A stretch of DNA of 64,000 nucleotides, from positions 145,236 to 209,235 of the forward strand of contig DHOR01000040.1 in NCBI GenBank assembly GCA_002409995.1, written 5' to 3'. Origin of the DNA: Hungatella sp. UBA5385. GTDB taxonomy: Bacteria; Bacillota; Clostridia; Lachnospirales; Lachnospiraceae. Position 1 is the first letter of the stretch, and each line of letters begins with the position of its first letter. Positions 1-7,832 of the stretch are shown here, piece after piece. The position numbers and the translations under genes were made by a program. Below the pieces are notes generated by a model that saw nothing but the letters and a program-made list of their open reading frames with translations, was not told the DNA's origin and did no database searches.

Positions 1-633
1 TGATACCGTATATCGAAACGTATGGGACTTTTCCCACAAATCCATGGCATAATTCATATACCCATCATAGTCCCATGGATCAGAGTAGTAAAAATATGTA
101 TTAGCCATTGCCATAATATCTCTGCTGTTGGAATTAGCAGCTATTTTCCTGCCATTTTCATCATAAAAAGTAATGGTTGTTTTTGTCCACCGCTCTAAAG
201 GAATACCTGCAACCTTCTCAGGGCTTTTCACTGCCAGACTATAGATGGAAGAAAGCCAGGCAGAATCTTTTAAGGAAAGCTCTCGAAGCGCCTCTGCTGC
301 ATAACTATTCTGCGGATCAGAAACATCTGCTTCCTCAGGATAAATCAGAGAAAGATTGAGAGTATCAAGAGCAGCCACTGGTATATCATCTTCTGCTTCC
401 GTAGTCTCCTCTTCAGTCTCTGTTTCAGCTTCAGTCACAGGCACAGTTTCCCGTGGTATAGTCTCTTCCATTACCACCAGCTTTGCTTCTGTATTCACCA
501 TGGTTTTATCATAAGCCGACACAAAGGAACGGGAATAAATACAGACCCCCGCCCCCAAAACAGCCATAAGAATGGCAGCTATCATCTGTTTTTTCGTTTC
601 TATTGTAAATTTCGCAAATCTCGTAAATTTCAT
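1..633 (-). CDS. Membrane-anchored extracytoplasmic protein, unknown function (3' end outside window)
   Basis: This open frame of 211 codons runs off the left edge, so the C-terminus is missing. It begins MKFTRFAKFTIETKKQ, followed by one hydrophobic segment at about residues 17-36 (uncleaved signal anchor). A Glu/Thr-rich acidic linker follows at about residues 60-85, then a folded part containing SLKDSAWLSSIYSLAV and RDIMAMANTYFYYSDP. The start ATG at 633 has AGGAAG about 9 nt upstream. The architecture suggests a domain outside the membrane held on an acidic stalk. I do not recognise the domain; a cell-wall or peptidase-like domain could lie beyond the edge, but nothing visible shows one. 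It is divergent from glmS. Confidence 0.75.
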   Translation of the reverse strand, partial: MKFTRFAKFTIETKKQMIAAILMAVLGAGVCIYSRSFVSAYDKTMVNTEAKLVVMEETIPRETVPVTEAETETEEETTEAEDDIPVAALDTLNLSLIYPEEADVSDPQNSYAAEALRELSLKDSAWLSSIYSLAVKSPEKVAGIPLERWTKTTITFYDENGRKIAANSNSRDIMAMANTYFYYSDPWDYDGYMNYAMDLWEKSHTFRYTVS

Positions 634-675
634 TGGTTATAATCTTCCTGTTTTATTCTAAAATATGACTATATC

Positions 676-703
676 ATAATAGCCAGGTGAAATACAGTAT
701 AAA
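676..703 (-). promoter_or_regulatory. Possible promoter of the partial gene
   Basis: On the minus strand, TTTATA (698-703) and TATTAT (676-681) are separated by 16 bp, about 45 bp before the ATG at 633. The -35 match is weak. Confidence 0.35.
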
Positions 704-780
704 AGATTTAATAGTTTATTAAGATTCACAAAAGATCATATTTCCTTAAATAATTTGAACCAATTTGAACAAATCTTATA

Positions 781-809
781 TTGACGCACAAAGAATCAAA
801 CGTTATAAT
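781..809 (+). promoter_or_regulatory. glmS promoter (sigma-A type)
   Basis: TTGACG (781-786), a 17-bp spacer and a perfect TATAAT (804-809) give an expected start near 815-816. That is about 40 nt before the ribozyme cleavage site. The rest of the 634-1134 gene-free stretch holds this promoter, the ribozyme and the A+T-rich divergent region. Confidence 0.9.
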
Positions 810-849
810 AAACTAAATTTATGAAGGAGGCATAAATATTCAATAGCAA

Positions 850-1018
850 AGCTAAGCGCCATGCACCTGATGACAGGCTCGTGAACGGTTTGAAAACCGC
901 TGTCAAAGGTTAACGAGGTGAAGAGTTTATCGAACTATTCGGCGGATGCTCTTCCATGCTTCTCCGGGCATGTGATCCAGCGTGAAATATGCAGGCAACT
1001 GCAAAACAACCACTCTGG
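850..1018 (+). ncRNA. glmS self-cleaving ribozyme/riboswitch
   Basis: The conserved pieces of the glmS ribozyme occur in order. AAGCGCC has its cleavage site between A855 and G856. ACGAGG, TATCGAA and TTCGGCGGATGC form the core. P3 is CATGC/GCATG, followed by a P4-like CCAG/CTGG enclosing TGCAG-GCAA-CTGCA with a GNRA tetraloop. In this family glucosamine-6-phosphate acts as cofactor for cleavage, which lowers glmS mRNA and so gives product feedback. It lies between a strong promoter and the glmS start, as expected. The 3' border is approximate. Confidence 0.95.
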
Positions 1019-1134
1019 AACCGGAATCAATATTTATTCAAAAAGCAGTCTTTTTAATTAGCCAACAGAGACAGCCTGGTTTTTGTTTGCATTTTTTAGA
1101 ATTACCGAAAATCAATAAAAAGGAGAATTTAATT

Positions 1135-2952
1135 ATGTGTGGAATTATAGGTTATACAGGACCTTTAGATGCTAAAAACATTATACTGGAGGGCCTGTCC
1201 CAGCTTGAATACAGAGGTTATGACAGTGCAGGAGCCGCTCTTTGTACAGAAAGGTCCCATACCCGTTTAATACGTTGTACAGGCAAGGTGGCAAACTTAA
1301 AGGAAGCGATGAAAGATATTAAAGAGGTATCACACTGCGGTCTGGGTCATACACGGTGGGCAACTCACGGAGGTGTGACAGTTGAAAACACCCATCCTCA
1401 CCGGGCAGGACGGGTCACTCTGGTTCACAATGGAATTATTGAAAACTATCATCAGCTGACCTGTGATTTTCATCTGGAAGACAGGCTTCTGTCGGAAACT
1501 GACAGCGAGGTGGCTGCCTGGGTTTTAGACAGTCTCTATCAGGGTGATCCTGTGGAAGCCATTTCCCGCCTTGTAAACCTTGTAAAGGGCTCTTACAGCT
1601 TCTGTATCATGTTCGAAGACTATCCCGGAGAAATATATGCAATCCGCAGCGTAAGCCCCCTGGTGGCCGCTTACACCCATTCAGGATCATTGGTTGCATC
1701 AGACCTTACCGCATTAATTCCCTATACAAGAACATACTTTGTAGTTCCTGAGAATCATATTGTGCGCCTTACCTCTTATCAGATTCACCTTTATGACCTT
1801 AAAAAACAGGAAACCCAGCCTCAGCTCATGGAAGTCAACTGGAATATGGATGCTGCCATGAAAAATGGTTTCCCTCATTTTATGTTAAAAGAAATCTTTG
1901 AACAGCCGGAAGCATTAAAAAACACCATTCTGCCCCGCCTTGTAAAAGGAATACCGGATTTTACAGATGATGGCATACCAGATTCCCTCTTTGCAAAATG
2001 CAATCAGATTCATATTGCGGCATGCGGAACCGCCATGCATGCAGGAATGGCTGCCAGAGCCTTAATTGAGCCTCTTCTGCGCATTCCGGTAACAGTATCC
2101 ATTGCTTCAGAATTCAGATATGAGGAACCGCTGATTGATGAAACTACTCTGGTCATCATTATTTCCCAGTCAGGAGAAACCATTGATACACTGGCAGCTA
2201 TGCGCCTTGCCAAAAATTATGGCGCCTCTACTCTGTCAGTAGTAAATGTAAAAGGTTCCACCATTGCAAGAGAAAGCGATTACGTCTTCTACACTCACGC
2301 AGGCCCTGAAATCGCCGTTGCCAGCACAAAAGCCTATTCTGTGCAGTTAGCCGCCCTTTATATGATTGGCTGCCGTATGGCTGCAATAAGGGGCAAATAC
2401 AGCGATTCCCAGGCAAAGGATTTTATGACTAAGCTTCTGGACTCCATTCCTGCCATGGAAACAATGCTGAAACAAAAGGACACCATCAAACATCTGGTGA
2501 CCCATTTAATCAATAAGCCTGATGCATTCTTTATTGGAAGAGGGCTTGATTACTCCTTTTCTCTGGAAGGTGCATTAAAGCTGAAGGAAATCTCCTATAT
2601 ACATGCAGAGGCATATGCTGCGGGGGAACTGAAGCACGGCACCATTGCTTTAATTACAGATCAGGTTCCGGTGATTGCAATTGCCACCCAGCAGAAAGTA
2701 TTTTCCAAGATGATTTCCAATATACGGGAAGTGAAAGCAAGAGGGGCATTTGTCATACTCCTGACAAAAGAAGGGGCAAAAATAGAGGATGGTGTGGCAG
2801 ATATCAACGTCCGCATCCCAGATATAGATGACCACTTTACAGTATTTCCTATAGCAGTGGTTCTTCAGCTCATTGCCTATTATGCCTCCTTAGGTAAAAA
2901 TCTGGACGTGGATCAGCCAAGGAATCTGGCAAAGTCTGTTACAGTAGAATAA
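1135..2952 (+). CDS. glmS: Glutamine--fructose-6-phosphate aminotransferase (isomerizing)
   Basis: GlmS makes glucosamine-6-phosphate from fructose-6-phosphate and glutamine, the entry to peptidoglycan amino sugars. The product is 605 residues, normal for the family. The start is ATG 1135 because MCGIIGYTG puts the catalytic Cys at residue 2 and AGGAG lies 9 nt upstream; the longer open frame upstream is ribozyme sequence. The N-terminal Ntn glutaminase domain has EYRGYDSAG and GHTRWATHGG. Two SIS sugar-isomerase domains follow (CGTAMHAG, SQSGETIDT, EGALKLKE). The C-terminus LAKSVTVE is the classic ending. Regulation is by the upstream ribozyme. Confidence 0.98.
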   Translation: MCGIIGYTGPLDAKNIILEGLSQLEYRGYDSAGAALCTERSHTRLIRCTGKVANLKEAMKDIKEVSHCGLGHTRWATHGGVTVENTHPHRAGRVTLVHNGIIENYHQLTCDFHLEDRLLSETDSEVAAWVLDSLYQGDPVEAISRLVNLVKGSYSFCIMFEDYPGEIYAIRSVSPLVAAYTHSGSLVASDLTALIPYTRTYFVVPENHIVRLTSYQIHLYDLKKQETQPQLMEVNWNMDAAMKNGFPHFMLKEIFEQPEALKNTILPRLVKGIPDFTDDGIPDSLFAKCNQIHIAACGTAMHAGMAARALIEPLLRIPVTVSIASEFRYEEPLIDETTLVIIISQSGETIDTLAAMRLAKNYGASTLSVVNVKGSTIARESDYVFYTHAGPEIAVASTKAYSVQLAALYMIGCRMAAIRGKYSDSQAKDFMTKLLDSIPAMETMLKQKDTIKHLVTHLINKPDAFFIGRGLDYSFSLEGALKLKEISYIHAEAYAAGELKHGTIALITDQVPVIAIATQQKVFSKMISNIREVKARGAFVILLTKEGAKIEDGVADINVRIPDIDDHFTVFPIAVVLQLIAYYASLGKNLDVDQPRNLAKSVTVE

Positions 2953-2985
2953 TATAGAAACAGGTCCGCCTGTGAGACCCATAAG

Positions 2986-3030
2986 AAAGAACAGATTATC
3001 CGGCATCTCTGCCAAATGATCTGTTCTTTT
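2986..3030 (+). terminator. Intrinsic terminator after glmS
   Basis: AGAACAGAT (2988-2996) pairs with ATCTGTTCT (3019-3027), with an inner GGCA-TCTC-TGCC hairpin, followed by TTTT. Confidence 0.85.
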
Positions 3031-3079
3031 GTAATTCATATTTACTTCATCTTATCTACTTCTACTTATTTACTTACTC

Positions 3080-3721
3080 TTATCTATTTGCCTTATTCCA
3101 TGCAACCTTCGCCTCAGCAAAAGCGCGGATAATCTTAACTGCGCCATCAATACCCACTGCACTTCTGTTAAGACACAAATCGTAACTCTTGATATCTCCC
3201 CACTTTTTATTGGAGTAATAATTGTAATAGCTGATACGTTTCTTATCAGTCTTAATCATAATATCCTTAGCCTTTGCATCATCAACCTCATACAGTTCCT
3301 TTAAAGAGTTAATTCTGTCCTTATCATCAGCTGTAATGAAAGTGGTAACAACATTGGGATAATCAGCCAGTGCATAATCTGCACAACGGCCAACAATTAC
3401 GCAGGATTCCTGATCAGCCAGTTGTTTAATTGTATCAAACTGAGCCAGGAATATCTTATGATTAATTGGCATATCCATATAACCTGATGTGGTGTATCCC
3501 ATAGAATAGGAATCCATAACCAGAGAATATAGAAAACTGTTTGTAGGTCTTTCGTCATGGGTTTTAAACAGCTCTTCACATATACCGCTGTTTTTTGCCG
3601 CCAGTGTAAGCAGCTCCTTATCATAGCATTTAATTCCCAGTTCCTCGGCAAGCTTCTGTCCGATGACCTTACCGGAACTTCCACATTGTCTGCCTATTGT
3701 AATTACCAGATTTCCGCTCAT
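3080..3721 (-). CDS. Cytidylate kinase-like family protein
   Basis: This is a 213-residue P-loop kinase-like protein of the AAA_26/cytidylate kinase-2 type. The N-terminal VITIGRQCGSSGKVIG is the nucleotide-binding region and IKCYDKELL follows, typical of this family. The substrate is not established for these proteins; they are distinct from canonical Cmk. I chose ATG 3721 because GGAAGGAG lies 6-7 nt upstream; a longer frame to 3772 lacks a ribosome site. It is convergent with glmS and is transcribed alone. An A+T-rich region with several TATAAT-like boxes lies upstream (about 3740-3770), but no single promoter could be fixed. Confidence 0.85.
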   Translation of the reverse strand: MSGNLVITIGRQCGSSGKVIGQKLAEELGIKCYDKELLTLAAKNSGICEELFKTHDERPTNSFLYSLVMDSYSMGYTTSGYMDMPINHKIFLAQFDTIKQLADQESCVIVGRCADYALADYPNVVTTFITADDKDRINSLKELYEVDDAKAKDIMIKTDKKRISYYNYYSNKKWGDIKSYDLCLNRSAVGIDGAVKIIRAFAEAKVAWNKANR

Positions 3722-3862
3722 ACAGATCGCTCCTTCCAGTTTCCTTATATCTATTATATCTATATTATACATCTAAATTCAGAAAAAATCTATTACTTTT
3801 TTCACATTTAACGAATTTTCCGCTTAAATACAGACAATAATACAAAGAATCATTTTAAGATT

Positions 3863-3892
3863 AAAAATACCGCCCAGAGCATCTCTAAGCGG
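3863..3892 (-). terminator. Intrinsic terminator after rluD-type gene
   Basis: On the minus strand, CCGCTTAGAG pairs with CTCTGGGCGG around an ATG loop (3870-3892), followed by ATTTTTAAT. It ends the lspA/rluD run. Confidence 0.75.
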
Positions 3893-3920
3893 CAATCTAT
3901 AATTCAATATTTCTAAAGTC

Positions 3921-4823
3921 CTATAATTTCTTCAACAATTCATTAAAATACTCAGGCAGAGGCGCCGTAAATTCCATATACTCCCCTGTCCTGGGATGGA
4001 CAAATCCAAGCACTCCTGCATGAAGCGTCTGCCCCTGAAGCTTAAATGGACATTTAGCAGGTCCATAGACCTTATCTCCAAGAAGAGGATGTCCAATACT
4101 TGCCATATGAACCCTGATCTGGTGAGTCCTTCCTGTTTCCAGCTGACATTCCACATAGGTATACTGATGGAAATGCTGAAGCACCTTGTAATGAGTCACT
4201 GCATCTCTGCCGTTTTTCTCATTAATGCTCATCTTTTTCCGATCTACCGGATGGCGTCCAATGGGAGCATTAACAGTTCCTTCTTCCGTCTTAAGCACAC
4301 CGTGGACAATCGCATAATACTTCCGTGTAATGGAATGGACCTTTAACTGTTCTGCAATAGAACTGTGAGCCATATCATTTTTACAGACAATCAGCACTCC
4401 AGTTGTATCCATATCGATTCTATGGACAATCCCCGGCCGCATCACTCCATTAATTCCAGATAAATCATTGCGGCAATGCGCCATCAATCCATTGACCAGA
4501 GTTCCGCTGTAATGACCGGCAGCAGGATGAACTACCATTCCTTTAGGCTTATTGACAAGTATAATGTCCTGATCCTCATAGATAATATCCAGATCCATCT
4601 CCTCAGCAACAATCTCCGGTTCCACAGCCTCCGGTATCTCCAGCTCAATTACATCGCCTTCTGTTACCTTATAATTGCTTTTCACAGACTTTTTATTAAC
4701 AGATACCTCCTGAGACTTCAGAAGCTTCTGCAGATAGGTTCTGGAAAGGTCCGGACATTGATCCGCCAGATACCGGTCAATGCGGATTCCTCCATCCTCC
4801 TCTGTGACAAAAAACTGCATCAT
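3921..4823 (-). CDS. RluA/RluD-family pseudouridine synthase
   Basis: This enzyme isomerises uridine to pseudouridine in RNA, probably in 23S rRNA. The product is 300 residues with an N-terminal S4 RNA-binding domain (about 14-75) and a catalytic domain containing GIVHRIDMDTTGVLIV, where the Asp of HRID is the family nucleophile. RTHQIRVH, near residue 230, is the second conserved block. It follows lspA with a 1-nt overlap of stop and start; a second ATG at 4820 is equally possible. The lspA-rluD-type pair is common in Firmicutes. The exact target base cannot be read from sequence. Confidence 0.93.
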   Translation of the reverse strand: MMQFFVTEEDGGIRIDRYLADQCPDLSRTYLQKLLKSQEVSVNKKSVKSNYKVTEGDVIELEIPEAVEPEIVAEEMDLDIIYEDQDIILVNKPKGMVVHPAAGHYSGTLVNGLMAHCRNDLSGINGVMRPGIVHRIDMDTTGVLIVCKNDMAHSSIAEQLKVHSITRKYYAIVHGVLKTEEGTVNAPIGRHPVDRKKMSINEKNGRDAVTHYKVLQHFHQYTYVECQLETGRTHQIRVHMASIGHPLLGDKVYGPAKCPFKLQGQTLHAGVLGFVHPRTGEYMEFTAPLPEYFNELLKKL

Positions 4824-5341
4824 TATTTTGAATCCCCTTTCTTAGGAAAAGAAAGACAGGCAAGGTCCTCTTCCTTATAAACCAATAAGAATAAGAGGAT
4901 AAATACAAACATGGAAACAGTGACATAACAGTCTGCCACATTAAAAATCGGGAAATCAATCAGCTTAAAATAAAGAAAATCCACTACATATCCTCTTGTA
5001 AAACGGTCAATCATATTTCCCACTGCTCCTGCAGACAAAAACATTGCCACAAAATGAAGAGGAAGGTATTTCTTCCCTGCAGGCATGCGGATCACTGCAT
5101 AAAGGGCAGCAGATAATACAATGACTGCTACAATTACAAAGAAGAACTTCTGTCCCTGAAGCATTCCAAAAGCTGCACCTCTGTTTTCAGAATACAGGAA
5201 CTCAAAGACTCCCTCCCAGATCACAAATGGCGGCTGATTCATCAAATGCTTCACTGCCAGAACCTTAGTCCACTGATCCAGCCCTACAGCAGCCAGAAAT
5301 CCTATTGCCAGTAATATATTTTGTTTTGTTTTCTGATTCAT
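4823..5341 (-). CDS. lspA: Lipoprotein signal peptidase II
   Basis: LspA cleaves the signal peptide of diacylglyceryl-modified prolipoproteins in the membrane. The product is 172 residues with four hydrophobic segments. The family blocks are present: SENRGAAFGML, GNMIDRFTRGYVVDF and FNVADCYVTV, the last two carrying the catalytic aspartates. It starts with ATG at 5341, 10 nt after the aroB stop. Likely clients in this window include LivJ, the D,D-carboxypeptidase and the DUF3048 protein, all with lipoboxes. Confidence 0.97.
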   Translation of the reverse strand: MNQKTKQNILLAIGFLAAVGLDQWTKVLAVKHLMNQPPFVIWEGVFEFLYSENRGAAFGMLQGQKFFFVIVAVIVLSAALYAVIRMPAGKKYLPLHFVAMFLSAGAVGNMIDRFTRGYVVDFLYFKLIDFPIFNVADCYVTVSMFVFILLFLLVYKEEDLACLSFPKKGDSK

Positions 5342-5351
5342 GGTGCTCTCC

Positions 5352-6440
5352 TTACGTCAATATCTTATGAAGACCCATAGCCATCTCTTCTTCAGTAACA
5401 TTTTTATCAATATAAGCATTGCCAATTTTGTTGAGAAGAATAAAACGGATGGTGCCGGAATCCATCTTTTTATCACTTTTTGTTGTTTCAATCACATCTT
5501 CACAGGAAAGCCCCTGTACTGTAACAGGTAGTCCAAACTGCTTCATCATTTTTATCAAGCTGTCAAGCTCTTCCTCAGCAAACACTCCCCGCTCTACAGA
5601 AATTGCCATTGCTGCAATGCAGCCAAGCCCTACACAATGACCATGCATCAGTTTAAAATCAGCCAGCTTCTCAATTGCATGCCCCAGCGTATGACCAAAG
5701 TTTAATAACGCACGGTCTCCCTGTTCCGTAGGGTCCTTTTCAACCACGCCCCGTTTGATTTCATTGCTGATCAGGACCATTTCTTCGCAGACAGATAAAT
5801 CTCTGGCATTGATCTCCTCACCATGAGCAGAGAGCCACCTGTAATACTCTTCATCTCTGATGAGACCATGCTTGATAATCTCTCCCATACCGGAAGAAAA
5901 CTGCTCATCAGTAAGAGTTTTCAGCGTTCCAATATTGGTATAAACCAGCTTTGGCATATGAAAAGCTCCTACCATATTCTTATAAGAATCAAAATCAACT
6001 CCTGTTTTGCCGCCTATGCTGGAATCCACCTGGGATAATAGGGTAGTAGGAACCTGAATAAAGGAAATTCCTCTTAGATAAGTAGCTGCAGCATAACCGC
6101 AGAGATCACCTACAACACCACCGCCTAAGGCAAGGAGATAATCGTGTCTGTCAAAACGGGACAGAATCAGCTTCTCATATAAAACCTTTACTGTATCCAG
6201 ATTCTTCTGTTCCTCTCCTGCCTGAAAGATAAAATGCTCCACCTGACCGCAGCAGCTTTTGGCAATTGCCTCCACCTCTTCCAGATAAAGAGGCGCCACA
6301 TTGGAATCTGTTACAATACAAAGCTTTCGCTCTGCCAGATCAAAAACCTTCAGTTCCTCTAAAAGGCGCTGAAAGGATTGTTCCATTACAATGTCATAAA
6401 TAAAGGCCCCATCTTTGTGGACCGGAATTCTCTTTCCCAT
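5352..6440 (-). CDS. aroB: 3-dehydroquinate synthase
   Basis: AroB converts DAHP to 3-dehydroquinate, the second step of the shikimate pathway, using NAD and a divalent metal. The product is 362 residues. Family motifs include LALGGGVVGDLCGYAA, VPTTLLSQVDSSIGGKTG (phosphate/substrate site) and NFGHTLGHAIE (metal ligands). I chose ATG 6440 because AGAGGAG lies 6 nt upstream; the longer open frame adds 21 residues with no ribosome site. It lies between sepF and lspA, with no other aro genes nearby, so it probably rides on the sepF/lspA transcript. Confidence 0.96.
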   Translation of the reverse strand: MGKRIPVHKDGAFIYDIVMEQSFQRLLEELKVFDLAERKLCIVTDSNVAPLYLEEVEAIAKSCCGQVEHFIFQAGEEQKNLDTVKVLYEKLILSRFDRHDYLLALGGGVVGDLCGYAAATYLRGISFIQVPTTLLSQVDSSIGGKTGVDFDSYKNMVGAFHMPKLVYTNIGTLKTLTDEQFSSGMGEIIKHGLIRDEEYYRWLSAHGEEINARDLSVCEEMVLISNEIKRGVVEKDPTEQGDRALLNFGHTLGHAIEKLADFKLMHGHCVGLGCIAAMAISVERGVFAEEELDSLIKMMKQFGLPVTVQGLSCEDVIETTKSDKKMDSGTIRFILLNKIGNAYIDKNVTEEEMAMGLHKILT

Positions 6441-6605
6441 AATATCTCCTCTTCCTATACATCTGCAAAATAGTAACCAGCAACCTGTTACGAAAGAAAG
6501 CAAACAATTCCCCGCATCCGGTTGATTTCCCTTTCAGTAAATCTCCGGTCACCGGAAAATTGTCTGCTTGTACTAATTTTGCAAATATAATTTCTCATCT
6601 GTAAA

Positions 6606-7118
6606 TTACAGGCGAAGATTCATGCCGCCCATATCCAGACTTCCATTGTTTAAAAGGTCCTGAAAATCACCGGACAGTTCAACGGATTCCGGAGTTGCTA
6701 TAAAAATATAATTGGAAATCTTCTGTAAATTTCCATTCATGGAGTATGTAGCGCCTGATGTAAAGTCGATGATTCTCTGTGCCACTTCTGTGTGCATTCC
6801 CTCCATATTAAGAACAACAGCCTTACCATCCAGCATGCAGTCGCAAATCTCTCTGGCATCTTCTATTGAAGTAGGCTTAATCATGGATACTTCCATGTTC
6901 CTTCTAATGGGAACCACCTTGGGTGAGCGTGCAAGGAAACGCGGTTTCGAATCGTACTCTTCTTCGTCATCATAGTAGTCATCATCCGTTTTCTTAGAAA
7001 AGAACTTTCTGACCGGTCTGTCATCCTCTGTATCTTCATAATCATCATCTAAGTAGTAATCATCATCATCTGTATCATTCAAGCGCATGGTGTCCATTAA
7101 CTTGCCCAAAATGCTCAT
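6606..7118 (-). CDS. sepF: Cell division protein SepF
   Basis: SepF binds FtsZ and the membrane and helps form the division septum. The product is 170 residues. The N-terminus has an amphipathic start (MSILGKLMDTMRL), then an Asp/Tyr-rich acidic linker (about 15-55). The globular SepF domain follows (about 75-165), including DGKAVVLNMEG and QRIIDFTSGATYSM. Its ATG overlaps the ylmE stop by 4 nt (ATGA), showing translational coupling, and GGAGAG lies upstream. The ylmE-sepF order is the usual Firmicute arrangement; the usual ylmG, ylmH and divIVA are not downstream here. Confidence 0.95.
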   Translation of the reverse strand: MSILGKLMDTMRLNDTDDDDYYLDDDYEDTEDDRPVRKFFSKKTDDDYYDDEEEYDSKPRFLARSPKVVPIRRNMEVSMIKPTSIEDAREICDCMLDGKAVVLNMEGMHTEVAQRIIDFTSGATYSMNGNLQKISNYIFIATPESVELSGDFQDLLNNGSLDMGGMNLRL

Positions 7119-7819
7119 ACTTTGTTCTCTCCATTCTTATATCTTGTACCAAAAATTCCGGTACCAACTCTTATAAGAGTTGCTCCTTCTTCGATGGCGG
7201 TCTCAAAATCGCCAGTCATCCCCATTGAGAGCACACTCATATTAACATTATCAATGTTTTTCTCTTCTATGTCAACATAAAGTTGATATAATTTTTTAAA
7301 AATTGTCCGATTTTCCTCTGAATTTTCAACAAATGGCGCAATTGTCATGAAGCCTTTGATTTTTATATGGGGCAGCTGCGCTATTTTACGTACAGCTTCT
7401 TCTGCTTCCTTCAGTTTAAAACCATATTTACTCTCTTCATCAGCCACATTTACTTCCAGCAGAATATCTACAGTACAGTCCGCTTTTACCGCTTCCTCTT
7501 CAATCTGTTCAGCCAGCCTTAAGGAATCCACACTGTGAATCAGCACTGCTTTATCGATTACCTGCTTAACCTTATTCCTCTGCAAATGACCAATCATATG
7601 CCATCTGGCATCTTCAGGAAGCTTGTCATACTTTTCACAAATCTCCTGAACCCTATTCTCTCCAAACTCCCGGATACCGGCAGCATATGCCTCTTCTATC
7701 ATAGAAACCGGTTTTGTCTTACTGACAGCTACCAGGGTAACCTCTCTTCGGTCTCTTCCTGCCCGCTTACATGCTAACTTTATACGTTCCTCTACCTCTG
7801 CCAGATTTTCTTTTACCAT
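7115..7819 (-). CDS. ylmE: YggS/YlmE-family pyridoxal phosphate-binding homeostasis protein
   Basis: This family consists of single-domain, alanine-racemase-fold proteins that bind PLP and keep cellular B6 in balance. The product is 234 residues. VTLVAVSKTKP carries the PLP lysine. FGENRVQE, WHMIGHLQRNK and LSMGMTGDFETAIEEG are further family blocks. It starts with ATG 7819 after AGGTGA and is coupled to sepF downstream by ATGA. Its known Firmicute partner YlmD (PgeF) is located far away at 62074-62928. Confidence 0.95.
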   Translation of the reverse strand: MVKENLAEVEERIKLACKRAGRDRREVTLVAVSKTKPVSMIEEAYAAGIREFGENRVQEICEKYDKLPEDARWHMIGHLQRNKVKQVIDKAVLIHSVDSLRLAEQIEEEAVKADCTVDILLEVNVADEESKYGFKLKEAEEAVRKIAQLPHIKIKGFMTIAPFVENSEENRTIFKKLYQLYVDIEEKNIDNVNMSVLSMGMTGDFETAIEEGATLIRVGTGIFGTRYKNGENKV

Positions 7820-7832
7820 GATATATCACCTC

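Noticed and set aside
821..835. Mini ORF ATG AAG GAG GCA TAA in the glmS leader
   Set aside because: Only four codons, 5 nt from the expected RNA start, with no ribosome site; its AAGGAGG probably arises by chance.
982..1134. 51-residue N-terminal extension of GlmS
   Set aside because: It lies in the ribozyme and leader RNA, and GlmS needs its Cys at position 2; the real start is ATG 1135.
4476..4880. Plus-strand 134-codon frame opposite the RluD-type gene
   Set aside because: Antisense shadow of a conserved enzyme; composition and sequence do not resemble a protein.
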